DNA of 64,000 nt from Solen grandis (taxonomy: Eukaryota; Mollusca; Bivalvia; Adapedonta; Solenidae), in assembly GCA_021229015.1 (NCBI GenBank), contig CM037790.1, forward strand, positions 57,159,690-57,223,689. The letters run 5' to 3'. Below the pieces are notes generated by a model. That model worked only from the letters and a program-made list of their open reading frames with translations. It had not been told where the DNA came from and did no database searches. Shown here piece by piece: positions 13,070-26,229 of the stretch. Position 1 is the first letter of the stretch, and the number at the start of each line of letters is the position of its first letter. A program made the position numbers and the translations under genes.

Positions 13070-14860
13070 TATATTCTATCTATTTGTGGTATTATAAACA
13101 AGATCATTATGATATTAACAATAACAATTAAAATATTTATGAATAATATCATTATTTATAATTACCTTTTTATACATCTTTATTAAATGTACAGTCTGTG
13201 GGATAAGGTTTATGTTTCAAACGTATCGCACGCTATATATATATATATATTTCTTTTCGAAGTAAAATGTCACTGACCCCTTATCGATCATAACATTCTT
13301 ATGAAACTATATACGTACATGTCATGTAAATATTGAACTGGTTTTAAATTAAAAAAATAAAACAAATCATAATAATGAATTCATGAACTATTCATCTTTA
13401 ATCATGTTCAATACAACTTCATAAAAAAGGTTGTGTTATATTGAACTTAATGAGGTCATATTTATAATAATAAATGTTTGCTTTAATTCTATGCATTAAA
13501 GCAATTATTCTTTTGATCATGTGTATTTGTTCATGTTTACAAAGGAGTATATATATACAGTGTTTCTTCCACAGCGCGTTTTTGCGTTTATGACGGGGTT
13601 TTTTTTCGGCATTGACGTAATGAAATTCGGTCTGTGCGTTTACCGTGACGCAGGTTTTCATTTGTCGCATTGAAACTTTAAAAGAGTGGAAAAGATATAA
13701 GAATCCTGTTGTGTAGCAGCACTGGTTGAGAAAGACATGCGCCGCGCGCAATAGTCACATTAAAATTCAAAATGTCACATCGTTTTTTTGTTGTTTGTGT
13801 GTGGGTGCGGGGGGGGGGGGTTGTTGTTGTTTGCATTGGATGAGCCCTGTCACTTTCCGATTTTTCGGTCTCGCCCAATAAAGCGTATATAGTCCAACCC
13901 CAAAAGAGGGGAATTCCGTTGCTAATTATAACAAATCGTTTAGAGGGATAAATATCACTGATTCATCGAGGCATTGGTGTATCAACCAATCAGAGTCTTT
14001 TTCACGGAAGAATTCGAGAGGGATACGCAGTTTTGATTTTCATCAAGGCACTGGTACCAGGTGCTTTGCATTTACATGTGACAAATGTTCTTCTGCTTCC
14101 ATTAGTCAGATGTAATGCATCTTTTATTAAATATTATCTTCTTGCAATTTCATTGTTAACTTGATGTTTAAAATAGCCGATAGTTTTGAGTAACATTTTT
14201 GAAATGACGACACCTATTATTTTTTGTTTTATTTTCAAGTCCCTTTCCAATGGGTGCTGTACATGCATTTGAAGTACACAAAAAATGATAACCAAACAGG
14301 ACAGTATTGTCCAAAATGAAACTAAGAAGAACATCTTGTACTGACAAGAAACTTATTGTCTATTTATGACTGGTTCCGGAAATAAATGCAAAAATCGCAT
14401 TAGGTTAATTGCATGCCCTCAATAAATTGTTTTGCCCGACATTTTTTAAACTGACAAAAGCACATACTGTACTGTGCTTTACTGTACATGGTCGCTGCGC
14501 TGAATAGTCCATATGGTATACGGGAATATTACGGTGAGTCCTGTTCTGTATTGTGAAATAAAGAAAAAAATTGAAAAATACTATCAGCCATTAACTATTA
14601 CAGTGTTACAGTGATGAATGTGGATTGTTATGTAAGGTTGGCCATTGTTTGGTTTCTAGGTTGTTGTTTTTTGTTGTTTTTTGGGGGTTTTTTGTGACGG
14701 ACCGTTTTTGTGATTATACATGTTGTTCTGCAACTTTTCAATGAAAATATTATTTTGTCACTTCACGTATTTTCTCAAAAGTTTCAATTTTATGAGGTTT
14801 GAGCTTGTTGTTATTAGTATGCACTTAAGACTTAGGGTCACTTTAAAAAGCAAGTTGAGT
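13070..14860. other. Intergenic sequence with simple repeats
   Basis: Contains a TA microsatellite (13233-13250), a 12-base G run (13809-13820) and TTG runs. No gene recognised. Confidence 0.55.
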
Positions 14861-14868
14861 TGTTTCAT

Positions 14869-14949
14869 AAAATGTCACATTTGATTTTGAAAATGTCACA
14901 TTGATTTTGAAAATGTCACATTGATTTTGAAAATGTCACATTGATTTTG
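14869..14949. repeat. 20-bp tandem repeat, 4 copies
   Basis: The unit AAATGTCACATTGATTTTGA occurs four times, the first with one extra T. Confidence 0.95.
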
Positions 14950-15094
14950 CCACAGAAAGGGCCATTATCCTATTGATGAAAATTCTTTCACGGTCTCTGC
15001 TTTAAGGTATGACTCTCTAAAATTTATTATGACCCCCAAATTCTGATACAGGGGATCAAATATGACCCCCTGAAAATCAGTTCTGAAAGAAACA

Positions 15095-15097
<3 letters not shown>

Positions 15098-15136
<39 letters not shown>
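15098..15136. repeat. TG microsatellite
   Basis: A perfect (GT)n run of about 39 bases. Confidence 0.97.
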
Positions 15137-15139
<3 letters not shown>

Positions 15140-15711
15140 GTTGTTGTTTTTTTTTTCTTTATGAAGTTCTATACATCAATTATAAACTGCACCAATATGT
15201 AAATATACGCAAGATACATGTTTTATTGATGTATATCTTTCCCTTCTTAGGAGACGAAATCATTCTCCAAACAAAGCATCTCAAATCATTATAGGTCTTT
15301 CTATAAAAAAATAAGCAATTTGATAGAAGAAAAAAAAATGGTTACACACAGTTGTAACAAAGACACAACTAAATAGCTTTGTAAACACAAAGTATATTTA
15401 GGTTTTGTTAAATGAATTCCAAATATTTCTTTTCGCGCATTATTTTGCAGTTACAAATTGATTTTCCGAGGTCTCAGCTGCACACTTCAGTGTATTTAAA
15501 AGCATCTATAGTCTAAACATCTAAAAGGCCTGTACAAGAGCTTTAATGGCATTGTGGGATGTATTGGTACCCAATCATAGTCAAAAAGGTTAAATATAAA
15601 CAAATCAATGCTAAAAAACACGAAATATCTATTTCAATAAATGCGAACTTGTCAAAAATCTATGTCTGGTTCCATAATACATATATAAAAATTAGTCTCT
15701 ATGATATATCA

Positions 15712-18700
15712 GTAGCGTAAAGTAAGCACCCCAGCATCCTGGCAGCGTGAGGTGGCAGCCTGGCAGCGTGGAGTAAGCAGCCCAGCAGCGCCAACTTAGA
15801 AATGCAATTAAATTAATGAAATTAGATAAGGAAATGTCAGGGAAGCCTGGTAAATATATTTTGCAATGATAAAATATTTTTTTATTAAAGCAGATTAACA
15901 TGTTAATTGAAAAAAATATCGTTTCTTTCAGCTGCAAAAAAAAAGAAAAGAAATACATTCTTGACTGCAACAGTGAAAATTCGATCTCACTGAAATTCAT
16001 ATTGGTTTTGGAACTGTCTCGGAAGACTGAATAATACACATTGATATTAATTACAGTAAGGTATATAGTTTATTTTAAAAAAAAAAAAGTTATAAAAAGG
16101 CTTCTGGCAGCGTGAAGTAAGCAGCCAGCACCGTCAACTCGATCTCGCTTAAATTCCAAAAATGTTGTAAAATCCTCTCAGAAGACTGAATTATACATAT
16201 TTATGTCGCTTTCAGACAGCTTTATAGGTTCTTCTAAACAAGAGGCCCATGATGGCCCTAAATCGCTCACCTGAGATAAATAGGTTGACCCAAGGAACAT
16301 CTGTACCAATTTATTTTAAAATCTGGCCAGTAGTTTTGAAACAGAATATTTTTAAAGTTTTCATATTTTTTTTCTTTGTGTTGCCATGGCAACCAGAGTT
16401 CTACATGGATCAAGTTTATTTTAGCAACTTTTGTGAAGGTTGACCCAAGGATCATTCCTGCCAAGTTTAATCAAATTCTGTCCAGTGGTTTCTCCAGTGG
16501 TTTCAGAGGAAATGCTGATTAAAAGTTTTCCCTATATACATATAAGGCAAATAAGCCCCGCCCCTGGCAGCCATGTTTTTTACGGATCGGAAAATTTTTA
16601 GCAACTTTGGTAGAGGTTGACCCAAGGAACATCTGTACCAAATTATTTTGAAATCTGGCCAGTAGTTTTGAAGAAGATAATATTTAAAGTGTCATATTTT
16701 TTTTTCTTTTTGTTGCCATGGCAACCAGAGTTCTACATGGATCAAGTTTATTTTAGCAACTTTTGTGAAGGTTGACCCAAGGATCATCCCTGCCAAGTTT
16801 AATCAAATTCTGTCCAGTGGTTTCAGAGGAGATGTTGTTTAAAGGTTTCTCTATATACATATAAGGCAAATAAGCCCCGCCCCTGGCGGCCATGTTCTTT
16901 TACGGATCGGAATAATTTTTTTAGAGGTTCCCAACATCTTACCAATTTATTTTAAAATCTGGCCAGTAGTTTTGAAGAAGATGATTTTTAAAGTTTTCAT
17001 TTTTTTTCTTTTTGTTGCCATGGCTACCAGAGTTCTACATGGATCAAGTTTATTTTAGCAACTTTTGTGAAGGTTGACCCAAGGATCATCCCTGCCAAGT
17101 TTAATCAAATTCTGTCCAGTGGTTTCAGAGGAGATGTTGTTTAAAGGTTTCTCTATATACATGTACATATAAGGCAAATAAGCCCCGCCCCTGGCGGCCA
17201 TGTTTTTTTACGGATCGGAATAATTTTAGCAACTTTGGTAGAGGTTGACCCAAGGAACATCTGTACCAATTTATTTTAAAATCTGGCCAGTAGTTTTGAA
17301 GCAGATGATTTTTAAAGTTTTCATTTTTTTTTCTTTTTGTTGCCATGGCAACCAGAGTTCTACATGGATCAAGTTTATTTTAGCAACTTTTGTGAAGGTT
17401 GACCCAAGGATCATCTCTGCCAAGTTTAATCAAATTCTGTCCAGTTGTTTCAGAGGAGATGTTGTTTAAAGGTTTCTCTATATACATATAAGCCAAATAA
17501 GCCCCGCCCCTGGCGGCCATGTTCTTTTACGGATCGGAATAATTTTAGCAACTTTGGTAGAGGTTGTCCCAAGGAACATCTGTACCAATTTATTTTAAAA
17601 TCTGGCCAGTAGTTTTAAAGAAGATGATTTTTAAAGTTTTGATATTTTTTTTTCTTTTTGTTGCCATTGCAACCAGAGTTCTACATGGATCAAGTTTATT
17701 TTAGCAACTTTTGTGAAGGTTGACCCAAGGATCATTCCTGCCAAGTTTAATTAAATTCTGTCCAGTGGTTTCAGAGGAGATGTTGTTTAAAGGTTTCTCT
17801 ATATACATATAAGGCAAATAAGCCCCGCCCCTGGCAGCCATGTTTTTTACGGATCGGAAAAATTTTAGCAACTTTGGTAGAGGTTGACCCAAGGAACATC
17901 TGTACCAAATTATTTTGAAATCTGGCCAGTAGTTTTGAAGGAGATGATTTTTAAAGTTTTCAAATTATTTTTCTTTTTGTAGCCATGGCAACCAGAGTTC
18001 TTCATGGATCAACTTTATTTTAGCAACTTTTGTAGAGCCTCACCTAAGGAACATTCCTGCTAAGTTCTATTAAATTCTGTCCAGCGGTTTCAGAGGAGAT
18101 GTCGTTTAAAGCAAATTGTTGACGACACACGACGCACGACGCACGACGGACGACGACGGACGCCGGACGAAGGGCGATCACAAAAGCTCACCTTGAGCAC
18201 TTTGTGCTCAGGTGAGTTAAAAAGTTCGGCTGCTTGCAGCGTGAAGTCAGAGGCCCAGCAGCCCATCAGTGTAAATTCGATCGCGCTAAATTTTGAAAAA
18301 AAATGTTATGGAATCACCTCGGAAAGCCGAATTATACATATTTATTTCAATTTCAGACAGCGTTATAATTTATTTTCAAAAATGTTCGGCTGTTGGAAGC
18401 GTGAAGTTAGAGGCCCAGCAGCCCATCAGAATCAATGCGATCTCGCTAAAATAAATAAAAAATGTTGTGGAATCACATCGGAAGGCTGAATTATACATAT
18501 GTATTCTAATTTCAGACAGCTTTATAGTTTATTTAAAAAGGTTCGGCTACTGGCAGCGTGAAGTTAGAGACCCAGCAGACCAGTAGCGTCAACTCGAGCT
18601 AGCTTAAACTCACAAAATTATTTTGGAATCACCTCAGAAGACTGTTTTAAACATATTTATTTCATTTTCACACCGCTTTATTGTTATTATCTGCTATTAG

Positions 18701-19457
18701 ATATTCTGCTGGCAGCCGAATAATTCTAAAATAAACTATTATAATAAGATGTTTGAAATTGAAATAAATATGTTTAATTCAGTCTTCCGAGGCGATTCCA
18801 CAACATTTTCGGAATTTAATCGAGATCGGATTGGCGCTGCTGGGCTGTGAGCTGCTAACTTCACGCTGCCAGCAGCCAATTTTAAAATAAATTATAATGC
18901 TGTCTGAAATTGAAATAAATATGTTTAATTCAGTTTTCCAAGGCGATTTCACAAAGATTTTTTGAATTTAAGAGAAATCGATTTGACACTGCCGGGCTGC
19001 TAACTTCACACTGCCAGAAGCTGAACTTTTTTTATAGATAAACTATATACCTGTCTGCAATTAATATCAATGGGTATTAGTCAGTCTTCCGAGACAGTTC
19101 CACCACCATTATGAATTTCAGCGAGATCGAGTTTTCACTGCCGCAGTCGAAAGTGTTTTTGTTTTTTTTGTTGTTTGTTTTTTTGCAGCTGAAATAATCG
19201 ATTTTTTTTTCAATAAAAATGTTAATCTTTAATTAAAAAAAATGCTTAATATTTCAAAATGCATTATTCATACTTCCCTGACATTTCCTTATCTAATTTC
19301 ATTAATTAAATTGCATTTCTAAGTTAGCGCTGCTAGGCTGCTGGGCTGATTACTTCACGCTGCCAGGCTGTCGGGCTGTTAACTTCACGCTGCCAGCCTG
19401 CTGGGCTTTGAACTGCTAACTTCAGGTTGCCTGGCTGCTGGGCTGCCAACTTCACGA
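15712..19457. mobile_element. Large foldback element (3.7 kb) built on GGCAGCGTGAAGT repeats
   Basis: Left arm 15712-16236 plus 18223-18690; right arm about 18700-19457. The arms are inverted copies of a unit combining a GC-rich minisatellite (CTGGCAGCGTGAAGTAAGC / CCCAGCAGC) with an AT-rich block (GAAGACTGAATTATACATAT, ATTTCAGACAGCTTTATA). The distal blocks AAATTAATGAAATTAGATAAG and their complement near 19300 confirm the mirror order. The left arm is interrupted by a separate element (16237-18222). No coding capacity; short frames here derive from the repeat. Confidence 0.82.
16237..18222 (+). mobile_element. Tandem-core non-autonomous element (Pearl/HINE-like), GCTCACC-ended, ~320-bp units
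   Basis: 5' module AACAAGAGGCCCATGATGG ... CGCTCACCTGAG; about six core units of ~320 bases (landmark GCCATGGCAACCAGAGTTC near 16384, 16716, 17015, 17342, 17664 (changed) and 17982); a GACG-rich stretch (about 18122-18170); then hairpin GAGCACTTTGTGCTC inside GCTCACC...GGTGAG. The short terminal motif GCTCACCTGAG is inverted at the two ends. It sits inside a foldback whose uninterrupted paralogous unit (18520-18545) shows the empty site. Similar elements lie at 43137-45275 and 48233-49370. Confidence 0.8.
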
Positions 19458-21650
19458 AATTTATGACACCAGTATCTACATGTCGTTTCTCTGTAAGTTA
19501 TTTCAAACAAGCACTTCGTCTAAACGTAATATCGGAGCTTATAATTAGATTGGAAATTTCTACATGAAATTAATTTATTGCCATGTAAACAATTTACGTA
19601 ACTTAAGACTTGTGCCAAATAATGTGCAATATCTTTTGAAAATGTCTCATTCAGAATGTGTTTTCGTATGGCAAAGGTCCCTTGTGGATTGTGAGAGCAG
19701 ATGAAATGTGGTTTTGGTATGCTAAATTAATCAGATTACTAAATGAACATGTATAATATATATATCGTTTGAGAAAAATATAGTTTCGTTTATGTGTTCA
19801 TGTGTGTTCAAACGTACACTGTTTCTTTCTGTAATGTTTGTTAGAGAGAGAGAGAGAGAGAGACTGATACACTCTATTACAATATTAAACACAACACCAT
19901 GAATCTGTCTGCGGAAAATGGGCAGACTGTTTTATGACCGTTATGATCATACCTTAGGCCGTAACTGTTATCGAGGATACACTAGAGAATAATAAAATAA
20001 ATAGACTTACCATGCCTCTCCTAATCTTTGATATTGTGATATCTAATTTAGTAGTATCGAATTTCCTTTAAGTCGTCTACTTGCAATAATACTTTATTAA
20101 CACATTGCGATGACAGGAAACAAATAAAGGCGTCGTTTTTCTGAGGTATTAAGTCAGGCTTTAGAGATCAGCGATATTGCAAGCTATTATAGACAGAAAT
20201 TATCGTAGAGTTTGGGTATCTCAAAAGAAATTATAATGGCTTTTTCTGACATTGGAATAATTTGATGTATTTTTGATGACCATGACCGAAAAGGCCTTTT
20301 TAACTCCTTCTTGTATTAAGTTGAATTTAAAAGAAATATGAAATCCACAGATCAAAATGGCATGAACGTATGTATGTATGTATGTATGTATTATGTATTA
20401 CTGAGTCTCGAAGATACTCAAGAATAGCTAGTTCATTCCACGTAGGAAATAACAAAAAAAGCAACAAAGGGCTTCGACTTAATCATGCCATTGCTTGACA
20501 TACTTTTTATTCCTATAATGGCATTTTGCTGTTTATAATATTTTTCCCAATTCTACACACAAAAACATCCAAAAAGCATCACAAATACAAAATACATGCA
20601 CATAAATAACAAATTATCCTGGTATTATGTTCCAATTCATGCATTCTACTTACCAGGAAAATCGAATAACGGATCTTTGTCCGTATGATGTGAAAAACAG
20701 TTGTTAAAATGATTTTGTTTCTCGACAATACGGCGACATTCTTTCCATAAATTCAAAATAATTTGAAAACATTACAATATCAAACGAAATACTAAATAAT
20801 ATGTCACTTCTATTATTTAAATCTCAGACCTATGAATAAATTTACTGGTAAATCTAGTTATTTATCAGACTACCTATATATGTATGTGGAAAAGTATTAT
20901 GGAGAAACATGCGTCTGTTATTCCAATTAATACAGAAATAATTAAACAAGAAATATCTTTAAAAAAAAGATAATCGGTGTTGATGTGGGGTTAAAGACAT
21001 GGAGATTTGAGGACAGCTATATAGTGTAAAACGCCCCCCTCCACCGTAACTGGGGGCGGGGGACATTATTGTAATGAGGCATACCGTGATGCAGACTATA
21101 ATGTTATGCATATATTTATAACGTTCGGTCCGACATCGATTTCAAAATACATCTTACAACCTACTAAGATAATGTTATTATTTAAGTAATTTAAAAAAAT
21201 AAAAGTGATTTTGAATTATTAATGCAAAAAGTGGTTTAAACTTACACATATTTGGTATGTTTATAATTACAGCAAATTTTCTTTTTTTAAAATTAACGAT
21301 GACAAAACGTTTTTTGAAATTACTAGGTTTCAGTGTTAATCTACCTGATTTTCCACCTAATATTCCCTTTAACGATTCCCTGGGTTTTAGGGGAGGGGAT
21401 GTACATACGTTCTAATAAATACCCCAAAAACTTGTAAGTGTGGTGGTCACTCGTTGTTAGTTCTGAAGGTAGCGAACTTGTCCCCAACTGTCTCATGCAG
21501 CGGCTGCTGTGTGCTGGGTAATTCCATCTTGTTGGAACCATATCTAAGTACTATCAATTCCCCTCCGTCGCCGTGCAGGCAAGGATTTACGTTTTACAAT
21601 ATTGGGATACAGTTCAGTGATTATGTACCCAACGCCTCTGACGTCGGCTT
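19458..21650. other. Intergenic sequence, simple repeats only
   Basis: Contains a GA microsatellite (about 19844-19862) and a GTAT tetranucleotide run (about 20367-20393). No gene recognised. Confidence 0.55.
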
Positions 21651-21804
21651 AAGGTAAAGTCCCTTTAATGGTTCCGCTACATTTCGGACACCATGATCTT
21701 TCACAGAGGTAACCAAGGTTTCCTAATGTTTCATTAGGGGACTTGGTTATCTTGGTAGAGATAAAGTGGTCCAAGACATAGCGGAGGCATTACAAGGACT
21801 TTAA
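21651..21804. mobile_element. Short foldback element (~154 bp)
   Basis: Arms of about 75 bases with a very short loop at TTAGG/CATTAG. Left AAAGTCCCTTTAATGG mirrors right ATTACAAGGACTTT; left GAGGTAACCAAGG mirrors right CTTGGTTATCTTGG. Confidence 0.8.
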
Positions 21805-23970
21805 GGTTTTATTACCTCAAACAAAACGAGATTTGTATGCCTTACTTACGTGAACTAACCGCGGTTTAAACTATAACCTTTTCGATGTCCAGTGACATTT
21901 TAAGATTAAAGTCAGGTTTCTTTTCCTGTTCCCCAAAGGCCATTTTTCAATTACATTCAGCAATTAGATAGACGAGGGCTTCATCAGAAAACTAAAGAAC
22001 ATTAACAAAATATGAATTATCATTCATCCAGACGGTTGTCAATGTTACTGTTTTTGAAATATTGATTAACATACGAAAAGTAAGGAGTCAATTTCAAATC
22101 ATAGTCTAAGATTCTAAGAGCTCTCAAACGACTCACATTTTTAGTAATATCCCAAAGATATATGGGTTGTTTCTTCAAAAGTAGATCTTATTTCAGCAAT
22201 GCTCCTGAATTTCTTGCAGGTTTTGGCAGTCCAGCATTTAAATGTCGCCCATCTTCAATAGATCCTGTTTGTTTGAATCGATTTACAATTCATCTTATTT
22301 GCACTTTGAAAGTCTCTTACTGTTGTTCAAGAAATTGCGTTATACAGGCTTGTGATGACGTCATATTGCATAACAACTGGCGTCATATGACGTATAATAT
22401 TTTTCCGCATTATATTTTGTTAAGGACTCAATCCATCTTGGTTATCTTAATGTGTAAATAAAGAGTATATATTATCAAATTATAGCATGACAGACATATG
22501 GCAACAGACAATATGGTATTACATGTGTAAAGCAAACTTAGAACATATATTGATGCAAAAAGGCTCATACATGGTGGTCATTTCTTACAGATCTAATTTT
22601 TACTGTTATAAATGCCTATGACATTAAATAGGCAATTATGTGTTAACGTATAAAGTAGCCTGTCGTTATACATTATGATGTTTAGCAAAGAAGTCTTTTA
22701 ATCTATTTTTGACGATTTATTTAGTAGAACACAATTCACATTTAAAAAAAAATCAGGTTGAACACTTGTTGTCAATGATTGAAGAAAATATATTAAAGAC
22801 ATTGCTTTGCGTATTGTATTTTATATTACACTAACAAGTTTAAGGCGCTGAAAACATCGTAGTGCAAAAAGGTAGCTTAAGGTAGTTCCACTCTTATAGC
22901 CGTACTGTTATCTGGTTATTGGATAGTAATATTTCTATGTCTCTTTAACCCTTTAAAGACATCTAAGTTTTATTAAATTCAGTTGAGATTCCATATTCAT
23001 GTTAATTTTGAACCGTATGGGAAATAAACAATTTCTTTAAACGTGAAAAAATTAAATTAAATTTTGAGAAAAATCTCATGTTAGTAAGTCTCATTTTATG
23101 ATTCTGTTTAAAATTACATGAAGAAATCCAAATCCGGTAGAGAAATGATGATAATTACTGTTTTTAAGTTTTCAGGGGCGATATAATTTTTCAAAGATAA
23201 CTCTTGAAACAAAATGTCCCTTTGGTTTACATAGTTTGACATGTTTAAGCTAATATTGTCAAATCATACTGGTATGTTTCGGTATGGAATTTGTGGCTAT
23301 AGGAATGGGGAAACCTTAAGAAATGTGCCATTTTCCCGAGCAGTTTCATGTATTTTGAGGTGGCATTTGGTGCATAGATGAACAGCAATGATCCCATCAA
23401 ATTATTATCACATACATTATTTCATCTGACCGCATCCATCAATAATGGGGGAAAAAACTAAATAATTATCTTATCAGTTCTGAAAGAAGAATACAGTTTA
23501 TCTGTTGAATACACGTAATTCTGGGTACAAAATCACTTGCCTTAACAATATAACTCATGGAAGACAGCAAATAACCAAATTAGGAAATTCTTCACAGTGT
23601 GCCTTTTATGTTTTATACATGCTGCACAATGTTAAATAACTTCCGAGGAGTTTTGTTTTCATACTTGGCATAAAAGTTATGTCGTGCCATAAAATGTAAT
23701 CATTTTCTTGTTAATGTGATATGCGGTAACAGGTGTAAGCTACCACATTATAAAACTAAATATTGTAAATAAATATAAGCGTTTAATCTAGGTTAATCAA
23801 AGGCTTTAAATCATACAGGAATATGTCATATGTAGAGAAATTCAGTTTTTCAAACTGTAAAGAAAATGGTGAATCTTTAAAATTTATACAAAATGAGCCG
23901 AACGGACGAAAACAAACACACAAGAAAACACACAAATAAAATATCAGATTCACTGTATTTGATGCAAACA
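21805..23970. other. Intergenic sequence, nothing recognised
   Basis: AT-rich. Short open frames (up to about 100 codons) show no family resemblance. Confidence 0.5.
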
Positions 23971-23972
23971 CG

Positions 23973-24013
23973 TTTTTTTTTTTTTTTTTTTTTTTTTTTT
24001 TGGGGGGGGGGGG
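23973..24013. repeat. Poly(T)-poly(G) tract
   Basis: 29 T followed by 12 G. The adjoining reading frame with runs of Lys and Pro is a product of this tract. Confidence 0.95.
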
Positions 24014-25140
24014 TGTTTTGGTTGTTTGTTGTTGTTGTTTTCTAGAAACAATAATAAGAAACTCGTAAATTAACCCACGAAAGAAAGTCGGTGAGGCCAA
24101 AACAATGTTCATACACGCAAACAATTACTGTCGACGGGCGTCTATCAGGTCAGGTTTACACAACTCTCTCGAGATTTGAATCCCAAACTATTATCAATGC
24201 TATTAATCAGTCTAACATTTTCCAGGGGCCGCCTCGTCTCGTGTCAATATTATTTACCTAAATATTTAGCCAGTATTTTCTACGAGCTTTGCTTGGTCCG
24301 CAGTTTTTTCGTAATTATTGGATTTACTTTTTTATTTTGATGTTAACTAATCTGTTTACAATTATGTATCACATTATTGAATATGTATATTTCCTCGATT
24401 AATAGACTGGTGGTATAATTGCTGAGAAAAAGCAGTTTTTTTTAACCTTAATCACGAATGAGAAATGTGATCACCCTTCCAGATTCTTGAACATTGTTTA
24501 TAATTTTATATGTGAAAAAATAATTTCATCGCTATTCTTGAGCCATCATTTATGTGTACCAGTCAAAATATCCGAACTGAATTATACTGGTTACTGATAT
24601 TCAGCTGATCAGTATTTTATCTATTTTTACCACGTACTCTGGTGAGAAATCTAACAACATGCTCAAGTGCTCAATTAAAGGAAAGTTGTTACAAGGCAGC
24701 AAGATATATTGTATTATGTAGTCGCCATTGTGAAAGTTTTCGTCTCGTCGAAAGTTTACAAGGTTAATACAAAATTGTTTTCTGAGAAACAGAAAGCCCA
24801 ACTGCAATTTTATTGAATTTTCAGCTGACAGGGAGCAACTCGCTTGCGTTAATACAGGAAAACATGACAACAAATTACGTGTTTTAACGTAGACACCAAG
24901 TAGTTGCTTTCTACTTCCCGTCTTCTGCATCAATTGAAACAGGTAGAATAAAGTTTAACGTATTTTCAAACGTAGTTAGTATCCAAGAACAACTTTTAAT
25001 GATATTGGAGTTTCTGTGGCGTAAACAGTGTGACTTTGACTGGCGAAACTATTGATTGAAATTGGATTATTTTCCAGCAAGTCGACTTGATAAAGTTATG
25101 ACTTAAACAAAGAGATAAAGCGTAAGGCATAGATTCACTC
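24014..25140. other. Intergenic sequence, nothing recognised
   Basis: An open frame of 110 codons on the minus strand (24601-24933) has no recognisable domain and no supporting context. I do not call it a gene. Confidence 0.5.
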
Positions 25141-25380
25141 TTAACCCTTTCCCTCATAGAGGATACCATGAAAAGACCTATGCGAACAGCATAAAACCAG
25201 ATCAGCCTGCGAGTAACTCGCAGGCTGATCAGGTTTTATGCTGTTCGCTGCTCCTCAGTGGTCTGGTAATGAGGATTTTACAATTAAATTTGTAAGGATT
25301 GAGTTTGGCTTTCTGCAGATCAGGCTTTATGTGGTACCTATGAGTGCGTCAAAATGAGTCTATATGAGGGAAAGGGTTAA
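25141..25380. mobile_element. piggyBac-type MITE, copy 1
   Basis: Bounded by TTAA on both sides, with inverted ends CCCTTTCCCTCATA and TATGAGGGAAAGGG. TTAA targets and CCC...GGG termini are piggyBac hallmarks. Inside is a near-perfect palindrome (25182-25248), GCGAACAGCATAAAACC ... GGTTTTATGCTGTTCGC. A second, closely similar copy is at 46672-46913. Non-coding. Confidence 0.88.
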
Positions 25381-25744
25381 TATAAATAATGATGGGAACG
25401 AAAGATGCAAGATTTAGCTGATTTAGATGTGTTTTTTTATAGATAGATACAATCTGCGTAAAATGTCATATCAGATAGCTCAGGACTCATATCTATTTTC
25501 GCACCATGCTGTACTGTATATAACAAAATTAATACATTCACGTGATTCCCATTAAAATGTAGTGTTTATACTAACATATAAAAATGTAACAAGTGTTTGG
25601 TTTTATTTATTTATACTGTGTTTCATTTCTAATAAGGAAAGACGTATAATATGAAAATTATATTCTTTTATAAGAAAAAAGTGTCTAGGTATTAGATATT
25701 AACTTGATGAATAATTATTTAACATAGAAATAGAGAGCCTTGTC

Positions 25745-26165
25745 ATTGATGCAGAGCTCGAGAATATCAGCAATCTACCACTCGTGGATGGACTTGACAC
25801 TCCGACCTAAGTAAAGAAGCTCATAAATGTCATTTGCTCGGAAGGAATGACATTCCGCTAGACAGTATTACTACTGGCAGGAAAACGCCACACGAGCTAC
25901 TGATGCAATTTTGAGAGGATCAGACAGTGCCTATGAAATGAGCGGTGCTAATAGTATCACTAGATCAACTAAACAAAGGGGGACTGCAGAGAATTGAACA
26001 ACTACTTTGGAGTTTGATGGGAAATTCTTTGCTTCTTGTCTTAAATGACTACAGTCATTGACCGGTTGATTATACCCTGAGGTAAATTCAGAGCTTGGAG
26101 ATCAACATGATCTTCAAGTTGAGGATTTACAAAAAGATACGCATCAAAAAGAGGGGGAAAGAAAT
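25745..26165 (+). pseudogene. Decayed non-LTR reverse transcriptase fragment
   Basis: Frame-broken translation keeps the order of landmarks found N-terminal to and within LINE RT domains: LPLVDGLDTP, NDIPLD (cf. GKDGIPAE), KTPHELL (cf. LHELL), a VP.. step, NNY (cf. NNYRGISL), GKFFAS (cf. GKVFARV). At least three frameshifts and several stops. It is a different LINE group from the 2.1-kb copy. Identification rests on short islands. Confidence 0.5.
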
Positions 26166-26229
26166 TAACTCTACGGTACTAGACAGTCTCTAAAGTATAA
26201 GAGTATTATGTCTGAATAAGACATAATGG

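Noticed and set aside
15692..16039. 115-codon minus-strand frame
   Set aside because: Its C-terminus is translation of the GGCAGCG minisatellite in the foldback.
22345..22395. TGACGTCA palindromes as a cAMP-response promoter
   Set aside because: Isolated motif with no transcription unit nearby.
23783..24124. 113-codon frame with Pro and Lys runs
   Set aside because: It is created by the T/G homopolymer tract; the rest resembles no family.
24601..24933. 110-codon minus-strand frame
   Set aside because: No domain, no neighbouring exon, no splice-phase context.
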